DNA of 64,000 bases, taken from Heterodera schachtii (taxonomy: Eukaryota > Nematoda > Chromadorea > Rhabditida > Heteroderidae). Position numbers and translations under genes: made by a program. Below, piece after piece: positions 45,209-56,705 of this stretch (positions are counted from its first letter, which is position 1; each line of letters starts with the position of its first letter). Under the pieces are notes generated by a model. That model was not told the DNA's origin, did not search any database, and saw nothing but the letters and a program-made list of their open reading frames with translations. The stretch covers positions 362,110 to 426,109 of the forward strand of contig SIJG01000085.1 in assembly GCA_023374025.1 (NCBI GenBank). Direction: 5' to 3'.

Positions 45209-45620
45209 CTCACCACAAATGATTGTAAATCACTTGACAACCATATGATATCATCTAACCCATACGAACGCTTTTGCTGAAAATTAATCTCAAAATTTTC
45301 CTCTAAATTTTTTTTTACATTTTTATCTTTTAATTTCCCTCTGATTGTCAAAGCACAGACAATAAATAATAAACTACGAATGTTTTTAAGAATCGTTGTT
45401 AAATAAAAGCACAAAAATGTACCCAATTTTATCTGTTCACCAAACAACAAAAAACATTTTGGGCGTCGGGAGAACGACTAATCGAATCAGAAGAGGAGGC
45501 AATTATTGGGGTAATTAACGGGGGTATTTAAAAAACATTTCAAAAACTCAAAGAACATTCGTTCACCGATTGAATTGGTCGCATCCGCCGACATTTGTCG
45601 TCTCTTCGCTTCTCCTCAAA
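45209..45620. other. Upstream region of the glycosyltransferase gene
   Basis: No other gene seen; AT-rich, becoming balanced toward the start codon. Confidence 0.35.
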
Positions 45621-48600
45621 ATGTTCCCTCCTCCGATTGTCCGTCCACTTCCGCTGATCACTTTCATTTGCCTTCTGCTCACTTTAATTGATCACCAAAA
45701 TGGTAATTACTCGTTGTTCATTAGCCTTGTCCATTAAATGCCCTGACCTTTCACAGCTCTTCGGGTGCTCGTCTCCGCCCCCAATTTGTTCCACAGCCAT
45801 TTGCACATGCATTCGGCAATTGCCGATGTGTTGGTGGAGGAGGGAGGCCATGACGTGGTAAGAGAAGGGATGAATGAGGGAGAAGGGATGCTAATTTTCG
45901 AGACTCGGGACAAGCGATGTAACGCATTCCCGATTACGACTTTTTGATTTTGGAATCCGATTTTCGTAATTTTGGGGAAAGTTGGAAATTTTCGGAAATT
46001 TTTTTTGATATTATTTTTCAAATTTGGCCTTGCTCAATTCTCAAGCGAACAAGTCGATATAGGTAAACTATTTCTAAAAATTTTCAGAATTCAAATTTAA
46101 TTTACGAAAAATTTTTTTTTTTGTTTTTTTCACAATTTAAAAAAATTTCTCACCCAGAATTTTTATCCAAATTTGTTTCAATTCGCACTAAATCAAGGAT
46201 TTTTCCCGACGGCGCTTATCGGCACCTGAAAAAATTTCCGAAATATGTCTTTGAAAATGGCTTTCAAACTTCATGTCCTTGAATTTTTTGAAAAATCTTT
46301 AAAAATTTTAATTTGAACTAAAATATTTTTTAATTATTATATGACTATAGAAAAAGTTATACCATTTTTTTAATTTAAATTCCCGTTTTCTGAGCACCCA
46401 CCACTTCAGACACTTCTCGTCCCGATGTGGGATGTCGTTTCTGGCAATCCCCCGCCCGTGGAAAAAACGAATTGGACTCGTGCCCAAAGGGTCATTCGCC
46501 ACTTTCCGAATGATGCCGATGCGCAAACACTTCGCCAAGGCATTGCCAAAATGCCATTCGCCAATTACGACATTTGGACCAACGACAACGACCAGGTTTT
46601 TACTGAACGCACACTTCAACTCTACACAGAGATTTTGACGACGGCATGCCGCGGTACGGAGTTTAATATTTTGTGCCATTACCATTTAGTTCATTTAAAA
46701 TGCCATTTTTGTCTCTCCCATTTTCCGTGCCGTTTGCCATTCCCAACTCAATTAAAATGCCGTTTTATTTGTAGCTCTTCACCGTTCTTCCCAACTCTTC
46801 TCTGCACTCAGCAGCAGCAGTTCGGCGCCTGTGCCTGCTTTTGACGTCGCAATCGCCGAATGGTTCGACTTTTCCTCGTTGGCACTGTTCCATCGGCTTG
46901 GCATCCCCACAACTCTGATCACTTCGGCGCTTCCGCTCGATTCCGTCCTTGCGCGTTATCTCGGCATTCCAATGCCGGCTTATGTGCCAAGTTGGAAACA
47001 CATTTTTAAAACCGAAAATGATTTTCATTGAAATTTAGTTATCAACAAAGCATCCCCCGAGGGCACCAAAATGGACCTTTGGAGGAGATTTATGAATTAC
47101 ATTGATAAGCGAAGAAACACGCAACTCGATCAAATAATTAATACCGTGGCCAATTCGCTGTTCGGCGAAAATTTTCCAAGCCCGCAGGAATTGGCACTTC
47201 GTGCCAGCTTTTTGTTGCTGAACACCAACGAAATGCTGGACCTTGCCAGGCCAACTTCCAACAAAATCAAACACATCGGTAACGTCAAACGCACAATAAG
47301 CTTAAAGAAACACACATGATGGCAGGGGAACGCGCTGAATTAGGCCTAATGACTCCCATCACTTTTTGGGGAATTTGGGAACCAAATCCTCAGAAATTCC
47401 AACCATTTTAATGAGTGGCGTTCATGGGATGATCAATCCCATTTCCCTCCCCAATTCCAACGCCATTTTAAGAATGGCTTTATTTTGGGAAAAGCATTGA
47501 AATCAAATTATAAATAAAATAAAATTAAATACATAATAGAATTAAATGTTACGTAATGTTACAAAATAACATTACAAATTAAATACAATTAAATAAAATT
47601 CTATTGCTTATTGGCTAACGGAAAATTATTAAATGAAATGAAACGGCATTAAAATGAGTGTGGAAATTGTGACCAATGCTTCGGCAATTTATGTTAATTA
47701 GCTTATGCCTTACATTAAATCAAATCCCCCATTTCAGGTGGTTTTTTGCTCGATTCCGACTATCCGAAGAGTGCCGTGGCCAAAAGCATGGCCAAAGGTC
47801 TCTCCATGCCGTCCTCCGCTCCGTCCGTTTTTGTCTCTTTCGGTTCGGTCGCTGACCCGAACAAAATGCCACCACAAATGCTCCGTGCCTTCTTGCACAC
47901 TTTCGCCTCGTTTCCCGAGTTGGATTTTGTTTGGCGCTTCCCGACACAGAAAGGCACCGATGATGAAGCACGGTGCCCCAATGGCACTCTGTTCGGCAAC
48001 AAAATCCCAGCGAATGTTCGCCTCGTCCAATGGGTCGATCAGCACGCAATTCTCGGTTTTGGATTGGATTGTCTTCAATTTACTAATTATACTAATTAAG
48101 CCCATCCGAACACTCGTGCATTTGTGTCCCACTGCGGCCTTAACAGTCTGAACGAGGCCGCCACCGCGGGAGTGCCGTTGCTTTGTGTGCCCCTTTTTGG
48201 CGACCAAAATTACAACGCGGCCATTGTGCAACACCATCAGAACGGCATTGTTTTACTCAAGAAGCACCTGAACAAAGAGAGGCTGCAAAGTGCGCTGAGA
48301 GAATTGGTGGCCGATGAAAAAGCGAATCGGTGAGTGACTGACGATTAATTAATTAATTAACTATCAATTAGTTTGCTTAATTCATCAACATAAATTAATC
48401 GAGTAATTAATTAAACATCGGCAATTATTGATTAATAATTCATTATAAACATCAACAATTGAGATACCTAATTCATAATTAGCTAATTAACCTTCGGAAA
48501 TTATTGATTGATAATTCATTATAATCATCAACAAATACTTAATTCATAATTAGTTAAGTGACCGGTGAATTTAATCATCATAAATAAGTTAATTGATTGA

Positions 48601-48952
48601 TCAATTACTGATTGCCCATTTTTGTTGTCCCTTCAGTTATTTGCGCAATGCCAAAGTGATCAGCCGGAAAATCACTCGCGCGCCTTTCCGTCCCCGGGAA
48701 ATTGTACGAAAATTTGTGGAATATTCCGCAGAGTTTGGCGGCCAATTCTCCGAAATGAATTTGGAGGGTGCCAAAATGGGCGAATGGGCACAAAATGGGC
48801 TCGACTTTTTGGTGCCGTTGGCCCTTACAATGGCCGCACTCATTCTGATCAGTGTGTCAGTAATTGGAATTGTGATTAGAAAAGTGATCAGCAGAAGTCA
48901 ACGGTTGCTGTTAACAGTGAGGCGGCGTGATCAAAAGGGGAAAGATGACTAA
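45621..48952 (+). CDS. UDP-glycosyltransferase (UGT family), complete
   Basis: Exons 45621-45702, 45757-45857, 46410-46653, 46775-46990, 47039-47278, 47738-48055, 48101-48329, 48637-48952 keep frame; 581 residues. UGTs are ER membrane enzymes that move a sugar from a UDP-sugar to small lipophilic molecules. Visible: signal peptide (LPLITFICLLLTLI), N-terminal LRVLVSAPNLFHSHLHMHS with the usual catalytic-His region, GSV motif (VFVSFGSV), signature NVRLVQWVDQHAIL, AHPNTRAFVSHCGLNS and GDQNYNA for donor binding, and a C-terminal membrane helix (VPLALTMAALILISVSVIG) with a basic tail. Odd: the near-invariant HGG of the signature is HCG (about 411-413). Intron 2 contains a minus-strand GC-hairpin relic near 46205-46230. 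All introns are GT-AG. Confidence 0.93.
46190..46240 (-). repeat. GC-hairpin module, decayed copy in a UGT intron
   Basis: ttcccgacggcgcttatcggcacc matches the core of the module in reverse, preceded by the reverse of its gtgcaa/aaattt flank. Confidence 0.5.
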
Positions 48953-49151
48953 TTAAGGAAAATGATGTGATCATCCCATAATAATATATGTATTTTGCAA
49001 TTTGATTTTGACATATTTTATTTCATCGAGTTTGTGTTTTTACAACGGTTTTTTTTTTTAAATATTTTTGTAAATAAATTATTTTCATTGATTTAATTAT
49101 TACGATAAAACTTACAATTAATATTCAAATTTTTATAAATTCACTTGTTTA
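48953..49151. other. Intergenic, no gene seen
   Basis: AT-rich; 3' flank of the glycosyltransferase up to the transposon end. Confidence 0.35.
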
Positions 49152-49185
49152 CACACCGTTTCAGTTTTTGCCTCCCAGTTCCAAA

Positions 49186-49250
49186 AAGATTTGAATTTTT
49201 GCCTCAGTGGTCTATGTGTTAGTCACCAAAAGGGGGTTCCCAGGTTCGAA
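49186..49250 (+). other. tRNA-like sequence
   Basis: ctcagtggtctatgtgttag resembles an A box and ggttcgaaccc is a perfect B box 40 bases on. The stems do not pair well enough for a functional tRNA, so it is a relic or Pol III promoter-like piece. Confidence 0.4.
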
Positions 49251-49397
49251 CCCAATGCATGTTAATGAACATTTTTGGTGATTTTAAGCAAAAAAAGACT
49301 TGTAAAATGACAAATAAATATTCTGAAAAATAAACAAAAATGATAAAACATTTTGTTTCTTCACTTTTTTTTGAAAATCATATTTAACCCAAATTTG

Positions 49398-51961
49398 TTA
49401 AATTACATCAATTTGGCATTCGTCATCAATTTCTTCCGCCGCTTCTTCATCCGTGTCATCCTCGCCCTTCCTTTCTTCATAATTCTAAAGATGAGAATTC
49501 AGAAAAGGGAAACTTTTGAAAAAACAAACCCGCTTCAATTCGTCAATCCTTCCGGTGTCCAGCAGCCAATTGTTGACGAAATGGTGCTCCAATTGTTGCA
49601 AAATTTGTTCCGCGTCAGGCATACATTTCCACCATTGTTCGAGTCTTCGCCACACCGAATGAAGCGCTTCATCACCTTGAAAATATTAAAAATTTGTGCT
49701 AATTAAGCAATTTGTTTTTCACCCTGCTCATCCAAAAGGCCAATGAATTGATGTTGTCGAGCAAATGGCACAAAGTGGAAGAGTAGAAGATGGGCCTTGG
49801 GTTTCTTTGAGAGAAAGACACTCATCCGGTCCTGCTCTGCCAAAAACACTTTGAAATCGTCAATTGATCGCTCAAGTCCGTCCAGGTCATTTGGGGACAA
49901 AATTTGTGCCTAAAATTTATGATTTTATCTCAATAAAATCGGACAAAACACTTTTGAAAAATTTTGAATTTTGCCGAGGTGTTCGAGTGTCCTACAAATA
50001 GCTTTGGGCCATTCCATTGTGAAAAGTTCGGCCATTTCTGTAGCGCGAACCAAAATTTTTCTTATTGAGTTGCCGGTCAAATCCCTTTTTCGAAATTGTT
50101 CCCTTCGGGCCCCAATCCTTCTGAAGAACTGTTGAGCAATCGGTGCACATCCCTCCTGCCTCTCAAGTTCTCGAACAATGGCATTTCCAATGCCTTGAAA
50201 GACGTGAAAAGGGGCAGGGATGATCCGATCAAAGTTAATTGAACGGAGAAGAGGCGGTTTCGTGATGCCCATTGATGCCGATCGAACCGCTTCAGTCGCC
50301 TTGTCGCCATTTTGCAATGCTGCTCGGTATTGTTCCGCGAGTTCCACTGTTTGATCAATTGTCCTGTGTTGGCAGCATTGCTCATGAAGCATCTGATCAG
50401 CTCGGCACGTGCAAATTGGGGACGGAAAAGTTGTAACGGCTGAACCGCAGTGACCGATCAATGACCAAATAAAGCTGATGTCGCCACCAATGAACCTTTA
50501 AATTGAAATGTGGGTGGTTTAGCTTTGTCGTCTCTACCATTTCACTGTTTTCCCCGCCAACGCCTCATGACCAATTTGCCCCCAAAGTGCCTCTCCATAC
50601 CGCTCCAAATTTTCTCTGCTGTCTTTGGCCGGAAAAACAGCAACAATAAAATTGTTTGACGGCGAATTTGACCGCACAGCTTGGAAAAAGGAGACAGTAA
50701 TTTTGGTGAAGCTTTGACCGTAGTCTCCGATAATTTTCACAAAAATATTGTTGCCAAAATTGATCAAATTGTCTTTGGCCGCACAAAATCGGGACTCAAG
50801 CGCAGATCTGACATCAGCACACACAAAGCCAACACCGCCATTGGTTTCAATTTGCTCGTAGCGCAATGGCGCGCAAATCCGTCGTTTGAGGGTGACCAAC
50901 CAAAACACCAAATTGCACTTTCTGATCAACCCAAACTCACCTTTTTTAATGGCGGTAAAATGTCGAATTTTTGGTGGATCAGACGAAGGGTAGCTTTCAT
51001 CCGCTGATAAGCTTTTTGTGTGCCAAGTTGGGTCATCAATAGCAAGCCGTCATTGGCCTCCATTTCATCTTTGCCCTTCTTCGGTTGTGCCTTTTTTGGT
51101 GTATAATGGCCGAATTTGTGCCGGACTTCTCGAAGGATGCGCTCCAGTGAACCCCGGCTTGCCGATCTCGATCGGTCCCGATCAATGGCGTCCAAAACCT
51201 GCTCCGTCAACCGTTTTCGCGAGCTGCGCTGGAGTTCGTCAATGGCCTTTCTTGGTCTTCCTCTGTTCGGCGTTGCTAAAATGCACAAAAAAATGAATGA
51301 TGAATTTTAAAAAAATTAATTGTGAAAAGAGAAGGCATCGAAATTTAACTCACTTTTGCTGGTGGTTGGTGTCGCCGTTGGTGGTGGCGCACATTGCTCA
51401 AGCTGGCGCCGCAGGGCAGTGATCAGCGCATCACGGTTGCGCACCTGCTCCCGCAGAAATTGGATGGTGTCATCCCGGTCCTTGAGCTCCATCTCCAGCT
51501 GTTCGATGCGCTCTGATCGGTCGTCGATGACCAACGGTGGTGGAGTCATCTCTCCGATGTCCATTGGCGCGATGGGTGTTGACGGAAACGGCACCAAATC
51601 GCCGATTGGCGTTGCAGGTGTTGACGGCAGCGAAAAGCCAAATTCCAAAAGTTCCTCGTCCATCTCGGGCGTCGGCACTGGTCCTAGGGTTGGCGGCGGT
51701 GGCTCCATCGCTTCTCCGGCGGATGCAGCAGATGTTGACGGCCCTGCTTCGTCCTGCGGCGGCGTTTCGGCATTGGGATTCGGCTGTGGAGCGTCTGAAA
51801 TTAAAAAAAATGCTTTTTTGAGTAAAAAAATTGTGAAAAAACTCACTTTTCTTGGTCCATCGGCCTTGTCTCGCCCTCTCCGTCTGCGCTTTTCTCTCCT
51901 CTTGCTTTTGCCACCGCTGTTTGACCGCCTCTCTTTTGATATTCCGCTTCAATTTGGCCAT
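49398..51961 (-). CDS. Transposase-like protein, intact, 723 residues
   Basis: Exons 51847-51961, 51354-51794, 50941-51275, 50538-50854, 49952-50495, 49723-49909, 49530-49675, 49398-49484, all in phase, start ATG, stop TAA. N-terminus basic (MAKLKRNIKREAVKQRWQKQ), residues 39-125 Pro/acid rich, about 140-180 coiled coil (ERIEQLEMELKDRDDTIQFL), then a core with KIIGDYGQSFTK (Asp at 341) and WFIGGDISFIWSLIGHCGS (Asp at 408) followed by Cys-x-Cys, and a C-terminal helical part with FDRIIPAPFHVFQGIG and an acidic end. The spaced GD motifs are like those of transposon proteins with an RNase-H-type fold that I recall from nematodes and cnidarians as uncharacterised proteins. The superfamily is not assigned. 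It lies between the terminal repeats 49152 and 52259. Confidence 0.8.
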
Positions 51962-52283
51962 GAAATCAAAAAATAATTTTTTATTTCAAATCTTAACACA
52001 TCTCATGAAAAAGTGTATAAAACATAAAATGGCTGTATTACATTATGCAGAATTTTTTTCTCTATCGATATGCAAAATTTCCTGTGGATCTAACATATAG
52101 AAAAGAAACTAAACATAGCGAAGTAAATGTTGTTTTTAATAATAACTAAAACATTAGATAGTACGCCAAAAGGAGACAAAAAATTAGAGAAAAAAAGATA
52201 AAGTTTTTCTCTGGCACTCTCTATTTATTGGTACACATCTCGTTTTTTGAAACGGTGTGTTTAACAATTGAATAACAAACAAA

Positions 52284-54197
52284 ATGTCAAAGCGTAGAAA
52301 AACAACAAAAATTGGTAAGATTTTGAATGAAATTTGCCCATTTTCGCTTTCAATTAGCTTTTACAAATTACCCAAATTTTCTATGGAAATGACCACATCT
52401 TTTTAAAATGCCGCCGTTTGAGTTGCTTAAGTGCAAATTGCGGCTTCTTAAGCGGATGAATTGCGGACCACGGCCATTCAATTTGTTCTCCATTAGTCAG
52501 CCCTTGGGATTAAATGAATTTTATTGTACACAATTTTTGAGCATTTTAAATAATTAGCCATTTTTACCCGTTAATTGCCGGACCAATGTTCGGAGGAACA
52601 AAAGGCAATTGCGCGACAGCAATTTGTAAGTGGACGGGTTGAAGATCGTCTTCAAGTTGTTGACAACGGAGACAATTTGTCCAAATGTTTTTTGGGTGAA
52701 AATTTCTTTTCCGCCGTAAGAAATTGGTCGATAATTACTGGAAAGTTAATTGCTAAGTAATTTAAAGTAATTAAGAAACAGTTATTTTGGAGTGAATCGA
52801 AAACAAAGGCCAAAAATCACAAGAAATTGCCCAATTAGTCTTTAAATTGAAACTAGGGTTAAGCCCCGACCCCGAGCCCCCCGGCCCCCGACCCGACCCG
52901 AGACGTTTTTTGGACCAATCCCCCGACCCGACCCCCGACATGTCGTCCCCCGAGGTCCCCGACCCCCGACTTTTTGCCCCCCGACCCCCCGACACTATTT
53001 CGGGGGATTGGGGACTCCGAGCGTTTTAAAAATTTAAAAGTTAATTCATCCACGAAGGCGGGAAATATTGAAAATTTTGAGATTTTGAACAAATTTTCTT
53101 AATAAAATTCATTAAAAATTACGAAAAATTTTGCGGCGGCGCCTATCGGCACCGCCGGTCCTACAAAACCATGGTGCCGATCGTTAATTAATTTTAAAAA
53201 TATGAACATCAAGGCCGTAAAATAAGATTTTAGGGTCAAAAATAACAACAATTAGCAACATTTTTCAATCAGTAAATTTTTACAATTTATTTGATCAAAA
53301 TGCTATCAATTTTAGGGCCGTGGTGCTGATAGGCGCGGCCGGGAGAATTTTTTGAAAATTTGAGTTCATTTTGCCCACAGATTTTCACCAAAAATGAAAT
53401 TTTTGCGCGATTTTGAGCCAAATTTTTAAGAACAAATAAGCTTTTGCGAACCGGCGGCGCCGATCAGGGGTGGGGCGCGCATGGAAAAATCCCGCGGTCG
53501 CGCATCACGGCTACATAAAAATGGCCATTTTAAAGTTTTTTTTTCTCAAAAATCAGCGAAATAAAACATTAATCTGAAAAAATGAAAGTTTAGGTGAAGC
53601 CTGAAAATAAGAAAATCTTAGAAATAAGGACAAATTTCAGTACATTCGGGACCAAAAGATCAAAAAAATTTTTGTAGCAGACCTTAAAATTTCTTGAAAA
53701 ATAGTGAGATTATAAATATATTTAAGAAATCAGAACAATTTTTGTCGCTACCCCAAAATTAGAATTCTTATAAATAAGAACAAATGGAAGCCCCTGGTTT
53801 AAAGGCTAGCCTAGCTTGGACTCACTCTTGCTGGCGCTAACGAAATCAGATGATTAAAGTGAGAAAAAGGAAGATTTACGAGCATTTAAAAATAAAAATT
53901 GAGTTTTTCGTTAAAAAATTTCGTTGATCACTACCCGATCGGGGTCCCCGACCCCCGACAATTGAGCTCCCCCCCGACCCGACCCCCGACATGTCGCCCC
54001 CCGAGGTCCCCGGCCCCCGACTTTTTGCCCCCCGAGGGCTCGGGGCTTAACCCTAATTGAAACAATCCCAGAACAAACAAATACCGGTGCATTCCGCCAA
54101 CAAAACGCGTGGAATATTCCATCGGTTTCCAAAATTCGATGCCAGGATGATGGAAATGAATTTCTTAAAAAACACCAAATGGCACAATCAGCATTAA
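52284..54197 (+). CDS. Unrecognised basic protein, last exon split by a transposon
   Basis: Exon 1 is 52284-52314 (ATG, SKRRKTTKI, donor gtaaga). A middle exon around 52570-52690 reads SEEQKAIARQQFVSGRVEDR and ends at a phase 1 gtgaaa donor; its acceptor is not resolved. The last exon begins at 52839 after cccaattag in phase 1 and continues, across the element 52854-54055 and its duplicated 8 bases, at 54064: NKQIPVHSANKTRG, HRFPKFDARMMEMNFLKN, TAA at 54195-54197. With the insert the frame is lost within five codons. The C-terminus is strongly basic. The family is not recognised, and the middle of the model is weak. Confidence 0.5.
52854..54055. mobile_element. TAGGG-type (hAT-like) element, CCCCGACCC family
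   Basis: TIRs TAGGGTTAAGCCCCGA and TCGGGGCTTAACCCTA, perfect 8-bp target duplication attgaaac (52846-52853, 54056-54063). Subterminal arrays of ccccgaccc. Three GC-hairpin relics near 53133, 53322 and 53450. 1202 bases. Confidence 0.95.
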
Positions 54198-54335
54198 TCC
54201 GAATTAGTAAAAAAAAAAGCGCTAATGATCTTTTTAAAATGGGTACCGATTCCGCAAATGAACAGTCCGGCGTGGTAAATGCCCAATTTGGAGGACCACT
54301 AAACAAACAAAAGTTTCCCTGTTTGTTAATTAGTC

Positions 54336-54899
54336 AAGAGAACGTATTTGAGGCATATGCCTTTTTTTCTGCGCATAAGTTCCGATATATTAAGCATAAA
54401 AATGCTTTGAGGCTTCTACGTTGACTTTTATTATGCCTCTTTTTTTTTTTGAATTTTCGTGCCTTTAATGCCTTTTTTGGCTTTTATTTGTTTTCATGCC
54501 TTTTTTGGCATTTTTTCCGAAAAATTCTTATAAAAATGCAATAAAATTGGGAAAACCCTCCCTAAGAAATGACCCAAAAAAATTACAAAAATACAGCCCT
54601 AAGAATTGAAAAATCCTCAAAAATAGATCGCCAAAATTTCAATTTTTTGTTGGTAAAAATTTTAGGTTTAAAAATTTATTCGAAAAAATTATTTAAAATA
54701 TTTAGTATTAAATGACCAAAATTAAGTTTTTTGATTAAGTTTTACATATTTTGCTCCCTAAAGATCTTTAATTAAAAAAATTTTTAATGCCTTTTTTCAT
54801 GCCTTTCTCGGGATTTTCATGCCTTTTTTCAATTTTACCTATTATAGTGCTTTTTTCGCGATTTTTGGTGCCTTTTTTTACGTTCTCTAGTCATTATGA
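54336..54899. mobile_element. TAGAG-type element
   Basis: Ends aagagaacgta and tacgttctcta; interior (gaggcatatgcc, gaggcttctacgttgactttta, tgccttttttggc words) matches 58103-58624 and 6685-7100. The flanks share only agtca, so the target duplication is unclear. Confidence 0.75.
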
Positions 54900-54974
54900 T
54901 TCATTTATTCAAGTGTTAAACACAAGCATCCGGTGCCAAAACCGAAGCATCAAAAAAAAAGACTTGAAATGATT

Positions 54975-55455
54975 CATTTGATTCCTACGGTATCCTTTCT
55001 TACCCTGAAAAGGTAATACTCCGCAACTTGGAGCGGCTCCCCGTCGCACGGCTTTTCCGCCTCCACGTCCGCCCTGAATTTGGCCGCGTCAAACTGTGGC
55101 CCGTACAGCTTGCGCCTCTCCGCCCCGCTCAGCTGTTCCGGCTGCACATCGCCCGCCTTCCGCTGCTGCTCCGCCCGCTCCTTCTCCATCCTGCGGAAGT
55201 CCTTCTCCATTTTCCGGCGTCTCTTCTCGTCCACCTTCACGCGCCAGTCGAGTTCCACCTCCTCAAGTGCCCGCTTAACTTCATCCGCTTCATCAGCTTC
55301 ATCCGCTTCATCCGCTTCTTCCGCTTTATCCGCACATTCAAATAGCCTCAAATCCGTAAAAGATTAATCGACTGGAATACTATAAATTTGAACGGGTCAC
55401 TCACTTTCCCAGAGTGATCTTTTCTTTTCCTGCTGATTGTGACGATTCATTTTCA
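54975..55455 (-). CDS. Charged coiled-coil protein, partial model
   Basis: A first exon at about 55403-55455 (MNRHNQQEKKRSLWE, donor gtgagt or a second donor 4 bases on) and a second exon at about 55003-55343: acidic ADEADEADEADE repeat, then KVDEKRRRKMEKDFRRMEKE, then SGAERRKLYGPQFDAAKFRAD, VAEYYLFR and a gtaaga donor. The mixed-charge helix suggests a coiled coil. Downstream exons were not found; the transposon 54336-54899 lies next on that side. Plus-strand frames here are shadows of the repeat. The family is not recognised. Confidence 0.5.
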
Positions 55456-55756
55456 GCCTCATTTTCCCCCCTTAAAAATGCTTTTACTGTAATTAGAATT
55501 GGTCGGGACCGTAATTTTGGGAAAAGGGACCTATTCTGCACGGTAAACCGATGGTAGGCACTGAGGCCTCGGTTTTATCAACCGGACCATTAATAATCGG
55601 CACTTTTACAAAGCAAAAATATTAATTACTATTCAAAGCTAAACATTAGAATAATCAGGCTAATCGCTGATAATGAAAACGGCGGGTTTCTGTATCTCAC
55701 TTTAAAAAAACCGACATCATTAACATCCCCGTTCCGACTTAGTCTAATTGGAACAA

Positions 55757-56179
55757 CTACAATTTATTACCCGCTAATTGACAATTACGCCCAACCACCT
55801 GCTGCTGCTCAATTTGCATTTGTCTCTCCGCCTCAATTGCCCATTCTCCGCTTGTGCCGCGCCCTTCGTTTGCCATTTGAAATGACATTTGGTCCTTCAC
55901 CGTTTCTTCCACTTCGGCACTTTCTTTTCCCTCGGCACTTTCTTTTCCCTCATAAATCCATTCGGCATTTTCTTCTAAGTCATCGTTTTCGCTTGTGTCG
56001 GAATTCGTCGCCGGAAGGGAAGAAATATGGCGGAGGCGATGCTCCCCCTTTTTGGGTTGTTCTTCATTTTGTTCAGTTACTGGTTGAAGTTGGGCAAGAT
56101 GAAGGACGACAACGGCGAGAAAAATGAGGAGGAATAATTGGACATTGGAGAAGAGAGGAAAAGGAGGACGAAGGGCCAT
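55757..56179 (-). CDS. Predicted secreted acidic protein
   Basis: ATG at 56179 gives a signal peptide (FSNVQLFLLIFLAVVVLHLA) and an acidic, Glu/Gln-rich 140-residue protein (GKESAEGKESAEVEE, ERQMQIEQQQ) ending at TAA 55757. A longer upstream ATG in frame (56335) would add a hydrophobic stretch that looks like intron or UTR. A possible donor (CAG-gtggtt) near the end means the true C-terminus may lie elsewhere. No domain. Confidence 0.5.
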   Translation of the reverse strand: MALRPPFPLFSNVQLFLLIFLAVVVLHLAQLQPVTEQNEEQPKKGEHRLRHISSLPATNSDTSENDDLEENAEWIYEGKESAEGKESAEVEETVKDQMSFQMANEGRGTSGEWAIEAERQMQIEQQQVVGRNCQLAGNKL

Positions 56180-56449
56180 GGCAAAAAAAAGTGCCGGATC
56201 ACGGAGGGGGGGAGGTAAGGAAAATGCGAAGAAAATGAAAAATAATAGGCGATGGAAAAGCAATAAAAGCAATAGCCAAAAAATGCCAACTTGCAGCAAA
56301 TCATCAAAACCAAAAGTGAAAATCAATGCACGCATTTACGTAAGTAATTTAAACAATAAAATAATAATATTAATGACTTTTTTTTCTTTAGGAATGCCTT
56401 TCACATTTTATGGCTTTTGACATAGCTTGTAATTTGCAAATTTCTTAAA
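56180..56449. other. No further gene seen
   Basis: Upstream flank of the acidic secreted protein; purine-rich on plus. Confidence 0.3.
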
Positions 56450-56705
56450 CAGGGCTCGGGTCTTACCAAGTCACTTTCCAGGTACAGACATGTCAATTTC
56501 CAAGTACATAACGGGTGAAATTTGTGAAATCCAAGTACACAAAAAAATTTGAACAAAAAAGAAACAAAATTTAAAAAAAAATATTCATATGCAAAAATCC
56601 CGATTTCCAAGTACAATGTTGGAAATAAGTACAGTTTAAATTTTCCAAGCACAACAGCCGAAATACAAGTACGTACTTGGCATCCAAGTACGAATCCGAG
56701 CCCTG
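56450..56705. mobile_element. CAGGG-type (hAT-like) element, CCAAGTAC family
   Basis: TIRs CAGGGCTCGG and CCGAGCCCTG, perfect 8-bp target duplication ttcttaaa (56442-56449, 56706-56713). The body is arrays of tttccaagtacat-type words in both orientations. 256 bases. Confidence 0.95.

Larger units (their letters stand above)
49152..52259. mobile_element. Candidate autonomous DNA transposon of unassigned superfamily
   Basis: A 12-bp terminal inverted repeat, CACACCGTTTCA at 49152-49163 and its inverse at 52248-52259, flanked by the direct repeat ttta (49148-49151 and 52260-52263). The 3108-base body is filled by one intact minus-strand gene of transposase-like type plus short flanks. A tRNA-like stretch (ctcagtggtctatgtgttag ... 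ggttcgaaccc, about 49188-49246) lies near the left end. The right end is only 25 bases before the ATG of the next gene. Confidence 0.7.

Noticed and set aside
47720..48237. Minus-strand frames opposite the glycosyltransferase exons
   Set aside because: Fully explained by the UGT exons, whose motifs and splice phases are unambiguous.
49186..49250. Functional tRNA gene
   Set aside because: The B box is perfect but the acceptor and D stems do not pair well enough.
54975..55367. Plus-strand Ser/Ala/Arg-rich frames
   Set aside because: They are the complement of an acidic Glu/Ala/Asp repeat on the minus strand.
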